NCBI GenBank assembly: GCA_032718475.1
Contig: JAUCBJ010007723.1
Span: 1-38,150, forward strand
Direction of reading: 5' to 3'
Length of the DNA stretch: 38,150 bases
Source of the DNA: Nemertoderma westbladi
Lineage: Eukaryota; Xenacoelomorpha; Nemertodermatida; Nemertodermatidae
Part shown: one piece after another, positions 1 through 8,570 of the stretch
Numbering within the stretch: position 1 is the stretch's first letter
Layout of the letters: each line of letters starts with the position of its first letter
Made by a program: the position numbers and the translations under genes
Notes under the pieces: model-generated
The model's input: the letters and a program-made list of their open reading frames with translations, nothing else
The model's database searches: none
Told to the model about the DNA's origin: nothing

Positions 1-47
1 CCAACAGAGGTATAACGAACACCGACCGTTTCGATAGCCACGTCGAC

Positions 48-2549
48 ATGGCCATCGCACCGACCAAACTCCGCAATCGGTGTCGGAGATTAGCGGACCA
101 CAATCCCCCACCCACCAACGGCAACCACGGATCGAACCCGACCATTCTAACTCCCACCCACCGGCCGATCCTCCCGCCAACGGATACGTTTGCCGCCGCG
201 TTGCCAGGGCAACCACCAATTTCCGCCATAAATAAACCGAGCACCCGTAAGTCGGCACAACGCTGTTTGTTCCCGGCACTAAACACCGAACAAACATCCG
301 ATGTTGAGCCAGCACCGCCGATTGCCCCAACACACACATACATACCAACTACCCCACTCGATGACCCCCACAACCTGCCGTCCCACCCACCACCGTCGCG
401 AGGCCCATGCACACCCCTAGACACGCCATCATCGCGAACACGTTCGAAAACGCGAACACCGACAACGCGCACCCTACCACGAGTGACGAAGCTAAATACG
501 ATTACCGAACAACCCAATATCGACCCGGAACCACCCGACCCCCCATTCTACCGCCACGCGAGATACGTCGCCCCCCGCGCCGATGACCCTGGCATAGAAT
601 CACTTATATACGACCTACACAAAACAACCAACTCAATTAATCTACAGCGATACAACAACCAACACCCCCCTAACTTAAATAAATCTCAACTCACTGCTCT
701 CCAATCTCTTAAGAAAATTAAAGATGTCTCCTTCCTCAAAGGAGATAAAACCGGTAACATTATTCTACTAGATACCGCCGATAAACACTTTGAAATCCTA
801 AGGATCCTCAGCGACACTACAACCTACGAACAACTAACTAAAGATCCAACCGCCCGCTTCCGTGTCAAATGTCGAGCCCTCCTACGTGAACTGTCGTTAC
901 GCAACCCCGAACTCCAAACGCACCTATTTCCCAATACTTTTACCACAGGCCACATTTTTATCTCCCTCAAAGATCACAAACCCAAAGAGGAATGGATCCA
1001 ACACCCAAACGGTAAACTAATCCCTAAAGGCCGACCAATTATATCCAATACTGACGCCTTTTTCTCACCACTTTCTAAACTGATGCATTTCTACTTACAC
1101 CCTCTAGTCACTAACTCGTCCAATTATCTTTGTAGTTCATTACATTTAAAACACACAATGCCTACCCACCTTAATAACTCATCATGTACTCTCATCGCAG
1201 TAGATGTAGTCGATATGTTTACTAGTATTCCACACGAGCTCGGGTTACAAGCCACTATGCAAACACTTACCGAAGACCCATCCCTGCCACACCGGTCTAT
1301 ATTCACGCCATATCAGTTATGTCTTATACTAAGGTTTCTACTTTACCATAACTTTTTTAGGTATAGTGACAAATTTTACCTCCAAATCTCTGGTGCGCCC
1401 ATGGGAGGCTCACATAGCGGTGATTATGCCGTTATAGCCTCATGCAGAGTCCTCAAGCGAGCCCTAAATACCACCCTTTACTCAGCCCAGTATTTTAAAA
1501 CACTCGTTGACGACAGTATTGTTGAATTCGATAGGGAACTCAACACCAATGAGTTAAGTGGTTTGAAAACGTCACTCAACCAAGCCTGCCTCGAACTATA
1601 TAATACGAACTCAATACAATTCACCATAGAACACTCCTACTCCACCTTAAACTACCTTGACCTCACAATATACCGCCAGGATGACAAATTACTTACCCAC
1701 CTATATAAGAAGCCCATGTCCAATAAATTACCCATCCTATACGCTAGTTTTCACCATAAACCCACCCTACTCGCAGTTGTTAAAGCTGAAATCCTCCGTT
1801 ACCGCAGACTTACTGACTCAGATAACCTTTTTAATGTCACCCGCCATAATTACTTGGAACTATGCAAACTTAGAGGATACCCACTAAACTTCTTACTATC
1901 AATGTATCTATGGAAACCAGCCAAACAGTTACCCGCCACCTACACCGCTATACAGCATACTCACCCTCCCCCCATCTACATACCCACAACTCCTTATTTT
2001 TTAACATCTATGTCCAAAACCATCGCCCGGCATCAAAACCACCTTAGTAACATAGGTATTGCCATTAAACCCGTCCCACGCAACCTCCCAAACCTTGGAC
2101 AAATGCTTATACGTAAACTAGACCCACTTATCCCGGTAGGTAATCACCAATGTCGCGCTCCCCGTTGCTTATGCTGTCTAGCAATTACAAACCTTCGTAA
2201 AACACACTGGAATGAATCCATTCACGGCCGCTTTAACTGCAAATCCCACAATGTGCTCTACATTATCTCCTGTAGAACTCATCCGAGTGATTTCTACATC
2301 GGCCAGACGGAACAATTCCTCCACGACCGGCTTAATAAGCACAGACATAGTATTAGGGAAGCCCGTAAAGGCTGCGACCCAACTAGCCCCGAAATCCTTC
2401 TCCTACAACATTTCACTAACTGTGAAATAGACCAACTGACCGTAACCTGCTTTAAACAGTTCCGCAACCACCAGCGACGAGTTCATGCAGAGTCCTGTTA
2501 CATTAATATGATCCACCCAACTCTTAATAAAGTTATACCTTCTATGTAA
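48..2549 (+). CDS. Penelope-like element reverse transcriptase with GIY-YIG endonuclease
   Basis: An 833-residue ORF encodes the protein of a Penelope-like retroelement, which copies its RNA at a nick made by its own GIY-YIG nuclease. Visible parts in order: a Pro/Thr-rich, low-complexity N-terminal extension (about 1-170); the RT core, with motif A VDVVDMFTSIP (aspartate 386), motif B GAPMGGSHSGDY (from 449) and the catalytic LVDD at 486-489; a cysteine cluster (C702, C707, C709, C710); and a GIY-YIG domain with LYII at 737-740 and FYIGQT at 749-754, followed by an RLNKHRHS helix. RT followed by a GIY-YIG domain is diagnostic of PLEs. There is no internal stop or frameshift, so the copy looks recent. 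No in-frame stop lies between position 3 and the ATG, so the true start may be outside the window. The leucine before VDD, instead of the more usual tyrosine-like residue, is a noteworthy variant. Confidence 0.93.
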   Translation: MAIAPTKLRNRCRRLADHNPPPTNGNHGSNPTILTPTHRPILPPTDTFAAALPGQPPISAINKPSTRKSAQRCLFPALNTEQTSDVEPAPPIAPTHTYIPTTPLDDPHNLPSHPPPSRGPCTPLDTPSSRTRSKTRTPTTRTLPRVTKLNTITEQPNIDPEPPDPPFYRHARYVAPRADDPGIESLIYDLHKTTNSINLQRYNNQHPPNLNKSQLTALQSLKKIKDVSFLKGDKTGNIILLDTADKHFEILRILSDTTTYEQLTKDPTARFRVKCRALLRELSLRNPELQTHLFPNTFTTGHIFISLKDHKPKEEWIQHPNGKLIPKGRPIISNTDAFFSPLSKLMHFYLHPLVTNSSNYLCSSLHLKHTMPTHLNNSSCTLIAVDVVDMFTSIPHELGLQATMQTLTEDPSLPHRSIFTPYQLCLILRFLLYHNFFRYSDKFYLQISGAPMGGSHSGDYAVIASCRVLKRALNTTLYSAQYFKTLVDDSIVEFDRELNTNELSGLKTSLNQACLELYNTNSIQFTIEHSYSTLNYLDLTIYRQDDKLLTHLYKKPMSNKLPILYASFHHKPTLLAVVKAEILRYRRLTDSDNLFNVTRHNYLELCKLRGYPLNFLLSMYLWKPAKQLPATYTAIQHTHPPPIYIPTTPYFLTSMSKTIARHQNHLSNIGIAIKPVPRNLPNLGQMLIRKLDPLIPVGNHQCRAPRCLCCLAITNLRKTHWNESIHGRFNCKSHNVLYIISCRTHPSDFYIGQTEQFLHDRLNKHRHSIREARKGCDPTSPEILLLQHFTNCEIDQLTVTCFKQFRNHQRRVHAESCYINMIHPTLNKVIPSM

Positions 2550-2568
2550 TGCTAAATAATTTAATCAT

Positions 2569-2642
2569 GTTAATCCTGCCACCCACCCGATACTAACTAT
2601 CTACTGTTAATCCTGCCACCCACCCGATACTAACTATCTACT
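2569..2642 (+). repeat. Two tandem copies of a 37-bp unit
   Basis: A 37-bp unit beginning GTTAATCCTGCCACCCACCC occurs twice back to back, at 2569-2605 and 2606-2642, with no differences seen. It lies 20 bp after the PLE stop codon, in the element's 3' non-coding region. The perfect identity indicates a recent duplication. Confidence 0.9.
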
Positions 2643-2770
2643 GTATGTAGACTTATTTATTAATAATTTGATAAATGTATTAAGTGCAATAACTACTGTA
2701 TAAATATGCACTTAACTTAACTTATTTCCAGTAACACATTTGCTTAGTTTTAATCTTTGATATTATTTTT

Positions 2771-2867
2771 AATTTTCTACTGTTTAAATGTTTGGTGCAA
2801 AATAACACATATATTATTAATTTTTCTAATGTTTAACTATTTGGTGCAAAATAACACATATATTATT
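2771..2867 (+). repeat. Two tandem copies of a ~48-bp AT-rich unit
   Basis: The units at 2771-2818 and 2819-2867 share the exact block GGTGCAAAATAACACATATA and differ only slightly in the preceding TTTCTACTGTTTAA part. This is a second duplication in the PLE 3' region, more diverged than the 37-bp pair. Confidence 0.8.
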
Positions 2868-3220
2868 AAGTTTCTCAAGCCACTCACCGCAATTAACTAC
2901 CTACTGTATAAATTATGTTTACTTGGTTATCTTTTAGCAACTACTGTAAAGGTGCAACATACCGTACACACGGTACACGTATGCAGCCTGATGACAGGCA
3001 GTCAGTGCTTAGGCTGTAGCGCCGTAGCCCCACCACAACTATGCAACTGCACTACCGGTACTCACAACGTTTCACTGTTTTAATTAGGCCCCTAAATATT
3101 TCAATGTAAATTTCCCATTATTTACTGTAAATGCTGCTTGGTAGGTACCCTAAACTTTTAAATTGTGAACTAATTTTTAAATTAAATTATATTTTAACGC
3201 TATTTTAATTGCTGAATTGA

Positions 3221-3268
3221 ATATACCGCTGAAGACGCCCGCGAGGGTGAAATGGCCATACGGTAAAT
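3221..3268 (+). ncRNA. Candidate minimal hammerhead ribozyme of the PLE
   Basis: The order of elements matches a hammerhead. The stem I 5' strand is TACCG (3224-3228), followed by the core CTGAAGA (3229-3235, fitting CUGANGA). A stem II hairpin uses a GCGA tetraloop (3241-3244) between GCCC and GGGT. Then come GAAA (3249-3252) and a loop-less palindromic stem III ATGGCCAT (3252-3259). An A follows at the cleavage position, giving the NUH triplet ATA, and then the stem I 3' strand CGGTA (3261-3265). Hammerheads with almost no stem III, which cleave as dimers, are known from Penelope-like elements. The flaw is the base of stem II: an extra C at 3236 either bulges or competes with the conserved G12, so the copy could be degraded. 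Confidence 0.6.
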
Positions 3269-3300
3269 AATTAACTTCATTTTTTATATATCCACGTGGT

Positions 3301-3910
3301 GAAAGACCCTTCCTTGCCTTTATTAATCCTGTAATTTTAGTAATGTACAACTTCAAGAAATATTATTGGGCACGGCTGCCCTTGTTCATGCCTTGTTGTC
3401 ACACACACACATACACACACAGAGACTTTTGAAAAACGGCCATAGTATAATTACAGTATATCAGTTCGCTGATGGCTCGCCATTCGTGTCTCGCCCCACA
3501 CAAAATACGCATTCACGCAAACAAACAAGTAAAATTAGCCTCGAGATAGCGATAGTTTATGTGCTCGGGAAGAGAGCTTTCGATCATTTGCTCAGATTGG
3601 TGCTCGTGTGTCGGAGTGTATAGCTTGGACAGACTCACAGACTCATAGACTCACAGACAGACAATGCATATTTATATATAACACTAGAAACCTTCTAGTT
3701 CACAAGCTTCTATACAGTCAATCAATCAATGGACAATATCAAACATAAATAAATTAATTAATTAACTTAACAAAACTTTACATGTATAACTGCGTGTGTA
3801 ACTGGAAAACTGTATAACTGCAGAGTAGTGGTTAGCGTCCTCGCAAACATAACCTATAGTGCAGTAGGTCACTGCAGCAACTCTATCGTATTAAAATGGA
3901 AGGTTGTAAT
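3301..3910. other. Non-coding repeat-derived stretch
   Basis: I see no gene here. The stretch has a (CA)n run near 3398-3420, a block at 3421-3503 that recurs near 4943-5013, a second block (3508-3610) with diverged matches in 4411-4865, and a short ACAGACTCACAGACTCATAG-type repeat near 3628-3662. The open frames across it are short and lack recognisable protein features. Confidence 0.6.
3421..3503 (-). repeat. Dispersed repeat, GTGGGGCGAG-head subtype A, copy 1
   Basis: Read on the minus strand, this begins TGTGGGGCGAGACACGAATG and runs through a short GGCGAGCC/ATCAGCGAACTGATATA stretch to a sequence next to a CA microsatellite. An almost identical block, shorter by a few bases, lies at 4943-5013. 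The head is shared with the elements at 6296 and 18420. Confidence 0.75.
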
Positions 3911-3922
3911 TTCAGACATTTC

Positions 3923-3934
3923 GCCCCCTAGTGG
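3923..3934 (-). promoter_or_regulatory. CTCF-like core motif
   Basis: On the minus strand this reads CCACTAGGGGGC, an exact match to the CTCF core consensus CCASYAGRKGGC. It sits in the first of the three CAGACATTTCGCC units. CTCF is conserved across bilaterians, but binding here is unproven. A single 12-base degenerate match can also occur by chance. Confidence 0.4.
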
Positions 3935-4217
3935 CAGACTGCCTGCCAAGTGCCAAGTATCAGCAAAAAAGCATTCATAAACAACAAAATTGTAGGTTTC
4001 CTCATTCAGACATTTCATCCCCTAATAGCGGCAGACTGGGGAACTGTAGATTGGTCATCGTCTCCCCAAGCCCAAATACACACCCTTACGGTGTAGTATA
4101 CTCTGCTTGGTATCAGCAAAAAAAACATTATAAACATATTGTGTAAAGGACCTAAGTATCAGCTAAAAATAATTATTAATAACAAAATAGGATAAGATTT
4201 TCACTTTCAGACATTTC

Positions 4218-4229
4218 GCCTCCTAGTGG
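4218..4229 (-). promoter_or_regulatory. Second CTCF-like motif, one mismatch
   Basis: On the minus strand this reads CCACTAGGAGGC, one base off the CTCF core consensus. It occupies the equivalent position in the third repeat unit and has the same orientation as the site at 3923. Confidence 0.28.
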
Positions 4230-4320
4230 CAGACTGAAGAACCGCAAACTGGTCAGCGTCCTCCCAACACGCAGCTATGGTCTGGTAGAATTTATTCTGC
4301 AAAGTGTCAGCAGAGTGGTT

Positions 4321-6295
4321 ACGATGATGCTGTTATAATTTCCTGCTTGCTGATCAGTAATTTCTCAGATAACAAAACAACTGCAGAATAATGCAATTTT
4401 ACCTCAAAGACGCATTCATGCAAGTATCAAGTAAATGTGTAAAATAATCAACCTCGAGATAGCCTTTACAATTCATGTTCACGGGCTCAGGATGGTCTGC
4501 ATCATATAGATGAACGCACATGATAGAGTCAAGATCCAACTTGTAGGATGACGGACTGACGACCTGCTAGGCCTACCTCGCTAGCACCCATCCGGTACAT
4601 TGCAAAATTGAATAATTGAATCATTTTGTGTTTATGATTATAAACAATATGTGAACTGAAAAAAGCTAATCTAAGATTTACTGCTGGTTCTTACCAATGT
4701 AAGTCAAGAACCAATCACAGTAGTTCCACTCCGCTCTCCTGCTGGGTCCTATTTATTGAGATTACTACTTAACCAACCCAGCCTGCTGCAGGCCACCTAT
4801 GATTGGTCTGCAAGTAGCTAGCTACCTGGCTAACCGATGTATCATTCGCTCAGATTGGTGCTCTTTAGCTGAATATATTAATTTAGATTATGGCTTCCGA
4901 CATTTATGGCTACCGACACACACACATGTCACACACACACACACAGACTTTTGAAAAACGGCCATAGTATAATTATATCAGTTCGCTGATGGCTCGCCAT
5001 TCGTGTCTCGCCCCACAAAACTATATACCATTTAATAGAGAATTTTCTTGTGATGCCTAAGCTCCAAGAATTACGTAAATATAATAAACCGTTGAAGAAT
5101 TAGGACTGTTTGAAGAGAATAAGTCGTAAATTTACCTTGTACAATTTCTACACATCCATCTTCAACATTTGATAAATACTTGCAAATTCCATAAAACATC
5201 TAAACCCGTATATCATTTTGAAGCTGAGAATTTATGCTTTCATGCAGAATAAATTTGTTATCTAAATATCTTAATAAAAAGTTTTTGCACTGTTAATAAT
5301 GTGAATGCAAATTCCGTTACATAAAATGTCCCCGCTGTAATGCCAATGTCCACAACTTTTCCATGTAACGCTATGCCAACGGTGTCAATTTATTCGAAAA
5401 CTACAATATCTGTTTGATATACTGCTGTAATTTTGCGTCTAAAGAATAACCCATACTCTTATGGTAGCAGAGTAAAGTGAAATAGTCGAGTTCGTAAAGC
5501 ATAATGGTGAATGGTCTACCATTGTAATGCTATAAAAATTATTGGAACTTTCTTATAAGTAGCGCAGATGGCTTGGTTTTTGTATCATCTGAATCGTTGG
5601 TAAATTCGCTATCCGAATATTAACTTTATAGTACTTTGTCAGCCTCAGCAGTTTATTTAAGAGTTACCAAACTAGTGTCCACCATGCAATAATACGTCCA
5701 CCATTACTGAATGGCATTACAGCATGTGGACTGTTCCAGATCGAATGGTACATAGTGATAAATTTTGCATTGCCGCACAGGGAGATAGAGATGGTATCCC
5801 GGTAGAGAGGGATTGAGAAGCAGTTAAGGTAACAAATAGCCTATAGAGCACCTTTCCTGCAGGGTGAAGCCCGGTCCTAATGGCCGCATCATCCAATCTG
5901 CAGCTCAGGGCCACACATCACCCCATAGCGAGGTGCGCATTGGCTGACAACTCTATATGTACCTGCAACATTATTAGCTACACGGGCCCACTAATTGTTA
6001 AGGGATGATAAGAAGATTGATCCCCTACACTTTCTAGTTCTTCAATAATCACAGAATTGGCGATGAAGGTAACTGTAAACTGTCATCTTTAATAACAGGC
6101 CCTACCGTAATTTAATACAGAATTTTACGGTGGCCCACAATAGCCATCGTTTTCACCCATACTCATCTATGTGAAATTTGACGGCAAATTCAAACTGCCG
6201 CCAACTTCTGCGGTGAAAATTTACGCAAATTCAACCTGCTTTTATTTTTATGATTTTTGATGATTTATTTTTATTCTGAAATTTTATAATTACAG
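4321..6295. other. Non-coding stretch with dispersed repeat copies
   Basis: No gene is recognised. 4411-4865 holds diverged matches to 3508-3610 (CCTCGAGATAGC and GCTCAGATTGGTGCTC are shared). 4916-4943 is a (CA)n run. From 5020 to 6295 I see unique AT-rich sequence with no coding signal. A 65-codon minus-strand frame at 5717-5914 shows no domain and no family resemblance. Confidence 0.55.
4943..5013 (-). repeat. Dispersed repeat, GTGGGGCGAG-head subtype A, copy 2
   Basis: This is the minus-strand copy of the block at 3421-3503. It has the same GTGGGGCGAGACACGAATGG head, the same CTATGGCCGTTTTTCAAAAG segment, and the same adjoining CA run. It lacks the short insertion ACAGT found in copy 1. 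Confidence 0.75.
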
Positions 6296-6400
6296 GTGGG
6301 GCGAGCCACGAAGTGAGCGAAGCCTTAGCATATGGGTGCCATTAACGATTTGTCTGTCGTCGTCGTCGTCGTCGTAAATTTTTGATCGCTAATAACTCAG
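6296..6400 (+). repeat. Dispersed repeat, GTGGGGCGAG-head subtype B, plus-strand copy
   Basis: The head GTGGGGCGAGCCACGAAGTG is followed by GCGAAGCC, TTAGCATATGGGTGCCATTAACG, TGTCTGTCGTCGTC repeats (a CGT microsatellite to about 6375) and GCTAATAACTC. The minus strand at 18310-18420 carries the same blocks in the same order, so both are copies of one family. The downstream limit of the element is unclear; homology to the other copy fades after 6400. Confidence 0.75.
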
Positions 6401-7618
6401 TTATTCCTTGATGAAATTAAACGAGACTTGGTACGTATGTAGTCGGCAAAAGCTTAGAAAGAATCTCAAGTTTGGTCAAAAACGAACGATCGCAACGAGG
6501 TTACAGTGGATACGGGTATCCATCTGCCATAAATCAGCAGTTACTCTCACAGTTTCGAGACTTTGCACAGTTATAAAGGTTGTGAAATTATTTTAAGACA
6601 AAACAGTACGAGCGCAACGAGGCTATTGAAGGAGAAGAGTATTGTAAAACTAAAAATGTCATACTTAACTTAAATAGCCCTAGTTAGAATGTTTACAAAT
6701 GACAGTTAAAGTGTGTAAGGGCTGATAGCATCGCCTTCACTCATATATATTTTAGGAAAGACAGTTTTCGTATATCTAATAGAGAATGGTCTCGTGCTGC
6801 GCGAAGGCCCCACGAACATGTTTAAGTCTGCAGACTGCTGGACGCAGGCAATTCTACACAGTTGCCTACTGGTTGGTAGACAACCAGTCCGGTCGCAAAT
6901 ATAAATCGTCAGTTATAAAAATCGTTGCTATAAATAAAATCGCTTTAATGTTTTTTACATTTTCTACAACTACAAAAACAATGCGATACATCGTTTGATA
7001 AGCCACAATGGTTACAAATTATTTGAAATATCCTGCAGCATTGCTTTACTTGTCCCACTTTTGTCCACCATAAAATGCATTACAACAAGGGATAAAACCA
7101 TTACAGCATTATTTAGCTCTATAGTCGTTTATGAGGTAGCAATTAAGCGTGACACGTAGCATCATCATATAGTCGCAATGCAAATACCTTTCGAATGACT
7201 AAAGTTCTTCATTTATTTGGGCACTTTTTAGGAGAATCAACCATTAACGTCCGATATAACTGACCTTTTCTGCCATTTCTTCCCGGATATTACGAGGGGG
7301 TTTATTACATTTTGTGGAACATTTTTTCACAAGATGAGGGGAGGAATGGCGATAACGGTAATATAATATGCCCTTACAACGATTTATATATATATTTATT
7401 TATTACGCCCAATTGGGCAACAAGCAGATACAGTTGTAAAAAAAAAATTTTATTATTTATATTGCACATAATCATTAGAGAAAAGTTATATTAAAATAAA
7501 TTTATTAATAAAAGTAGTGTTCTTAATTTATTTCGACCAGTGCGATAGAGACAATGAGAAAAATAACAAGTTAATTATAACGATTTAAGTTTGTGTTAAG
7601 TTCAAATAACCAACAAAC
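6401..7618. other. Non-coding stretch, probably UNC80 intron or flank
   Basis: No gene is seen. The sequence is AT-rich with short open frames only. A perfect 8-bp inverted repeat (ACTGGTTG / CAACCAGT) lies at about 6867-6889. 6490-6505 contains GCAACGAGGTTAC, a 13-base match to the satellite at 11.3-17.3 kb, which may be coincidence. Confidence 0.5.
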
Positions 7619-7750
7619 CTGGTTAAATGATGGCTCATCCATTATTTCTATGCGATCATCATCAATGTCAATGGCAACCGCATCAACGTGTGCGGATCTT
7701 TCGATGTCTTTTACAGATTCATCATCATATTCCATCTGAATGACGACATC
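7619..7750 (-). CDS. Predicted exon, probable continuation of UNC80
   Basis: A 44-codon open segment, phase 0 to phase 0, is rich in acidic residues (QMEYDDESVKDIERS, then IDIDDDRIEIMDEP). It ends in AACCAG followed by a GTTTGT donor. The chosen acceptor is the ATGCAG just before GAT. An alternative acceptor 36 bases upstream (ATTCAG before CCCGG) would add about 12 residues but needs a phase-1 donor in the preceding exon. It lies on the same strand as, and downstream of, the three secure UNC80 exons. I cannot match this variable segment to UNC80 by sequence, so the assignment rests on strand, order and phase. It could instead belong to another minus-strand gene. Confidence 0.5.
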
Positions 7751-8435
7751 CTGCATGGTTGTTTTAATATCCCCCGTGAAAGCGATCCGGGCTGAATTTG
7801 GTGCAATATAAGATATTGCGTGTTCTATCTATAAACACAAAATGTATGACGTGACATGTTCTATCTATAAACACAAAATGTATGACGTGACATGTTCTAT
7901 CTATAAACAAAAAATGTATGACGTGACATGTTCTATCTATAAACACAAAATGTATGACGTGACATGTTCTTTCTATAAACACAAAATGTATGACGTGACA
8001 TGTTCTATCTATAAACACAAAATGTATGACGTGACATGTTCTATCTATAAACACAAAATGTATGACGTGACATGTTCTATCTATAAACACAAAATGTATG
8101 ACGTGACATGTTCTATCTATAAACACAAAATGTATGACGTGACATGTTCTATCTATAAACACAAAATGTATGACGTGACATGTTCTATCTATAAACACAA
8201 AATGTATGACGTGACATGTTCTATCTATAAACACAAAATGTATGACGTGACATGTTCTATCTATAAACAAAAAATGTATGACGTGACATGTTCTATCTAT
8301 AAACACAAAATGTATGACGTGACATGTTCTTTCTATAAACACAAAATGTATGACGTGACATGTTCTATCTATAAACACAAAATGTATGACGTGACATGTT
8401 CTATCTATAATATTCAGTAATCTCTTTGAACCAAC
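7751..8435 (-). other. Predicted short intron filled by a minisatellite
   Basis: This lies between the exon donor AAAG/GTTGGT (8436/8435) and the acceptor before 7750. About 85% of it is the 36-bp array. Without splicing, the upstream exon's frame runs through all repeats and stops at 7764, out of frame with the acidic exon, which supports removal as an intron. Confidence 0.5.
7829..8410. repeat. 36-bp minisatellite, 16 units
   Basis: The unit is TATGACGTGACATGTTCTAT followed by CTATAAACACAAAATG. Sixteen units follow one another with almost no divergence. Because 36 is a multiple of three and the unit has no stop in one frame of each strand, it produces long open frames on both strands (MYDVTCSIYKHK on plus, IDRTCHVIHFVF on minus). 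These are by-products of the repeat. Variant units (AAACAAAAAATG and TTCTTTCTAT) recur exactly 360 bp apart. Confidence 0.97.
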
Positions 8436-8570
8436 CTTTAGAACCTCTTGGCTATCATGGAGTACAGTATCAGCAGGTTTTACTACGGCTAGAGGGTTCT
8501 GGGAAGGTTCCTCCTCTATTATCGGTGTCGTTGTTGGCCGGAAGTGACGGTCACCCTTCTTCATCGATGA
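8436..8570 (-). CDS. Predicted exon, probable continuation of UNC80
   Basis: This 45-codon exon is preceded by a pyrimidine-rich acceptor (TCTGTCATTATTTAG) and followed by AAAG/GTTGGT. It is phase 0 at both ends. The product starts SSMKKGDRHFRPTTTPIIEE and continues with EEPSQN and KPADTVLHDSQEV. The upstream UNC80 exon at 20528-20689 also ends in phase 0, so the frames are compatible across an inferred 12-kb intron. In UNC80 the corresponding region after the WSEEG segment is poorly conserved and begins with a serine-rich stretch, which fits loosely. The methionine could also be mistaken for a start codon; I prefer an internal exon because of the good acceptor directly upstream. Confidence 0.55.

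Larger units (their letters stand above)
1..3300 (+). mobile_element. Penelope-like retroelement, 5' end outside window
   Basis: The ORF at 48-2549 plus its downstream non-coding tail form one PLE copy. The tail (2550 to about 3300) contains two short tandem duplications and, at 3221-3268, a sequence that folds like the small hammerhead ribozymes known in the terminal repeats of PLEs. The exact 3' end is not visible. No second copy of the terminal repeat was found upstream, because the window begins only 47 bases before the ORF. The 3' boundary is set just beyond the ribozyme candidate and is approximate. Confidence 0.8.
3911..4320 (+). repeat. Three diverged units headed CAGACATTTCGCC
   Basis: Starts at 3911, 4005 and 4205 share TTCAGACATTTC followed by a variant of GCCCCCTAGTGGCAGACTG. 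The first two are followed by GTATCAGC and AAAAAA-CATT segments and by ACAAAAT; TTGGTCAGCGTCCTCCC-like text follows units 2 and 3 and also precedes unit 1 near 3832. The unequal spacing and substitutions suggest an old tandem duplication. No protein is evident. Confidence 0.65.

Noticed and set aside
2984-3010. A second hammerhead core at CTGATGA near 2988
   Set aside because: No GAAA follows a plausible stem II and no stem I partners were found.
6490-6505. Ancestral unit of the 25-bp satellite (GCAACGAGGTTAC)
   Set aside because: Only 13 bases match, the flanks differ, and a similar GCGCAACGAGGC nearby suggests coincidence within another repeat.
7842-8420. 192-codon plus-strand frame of MYDVTCSIYKHK repeats as a protein
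   Set aside because: It consists solely of the 36-bp minisatellite and is open only because the unit is a stop-free multiple of three; it has no non-repeat start or end.
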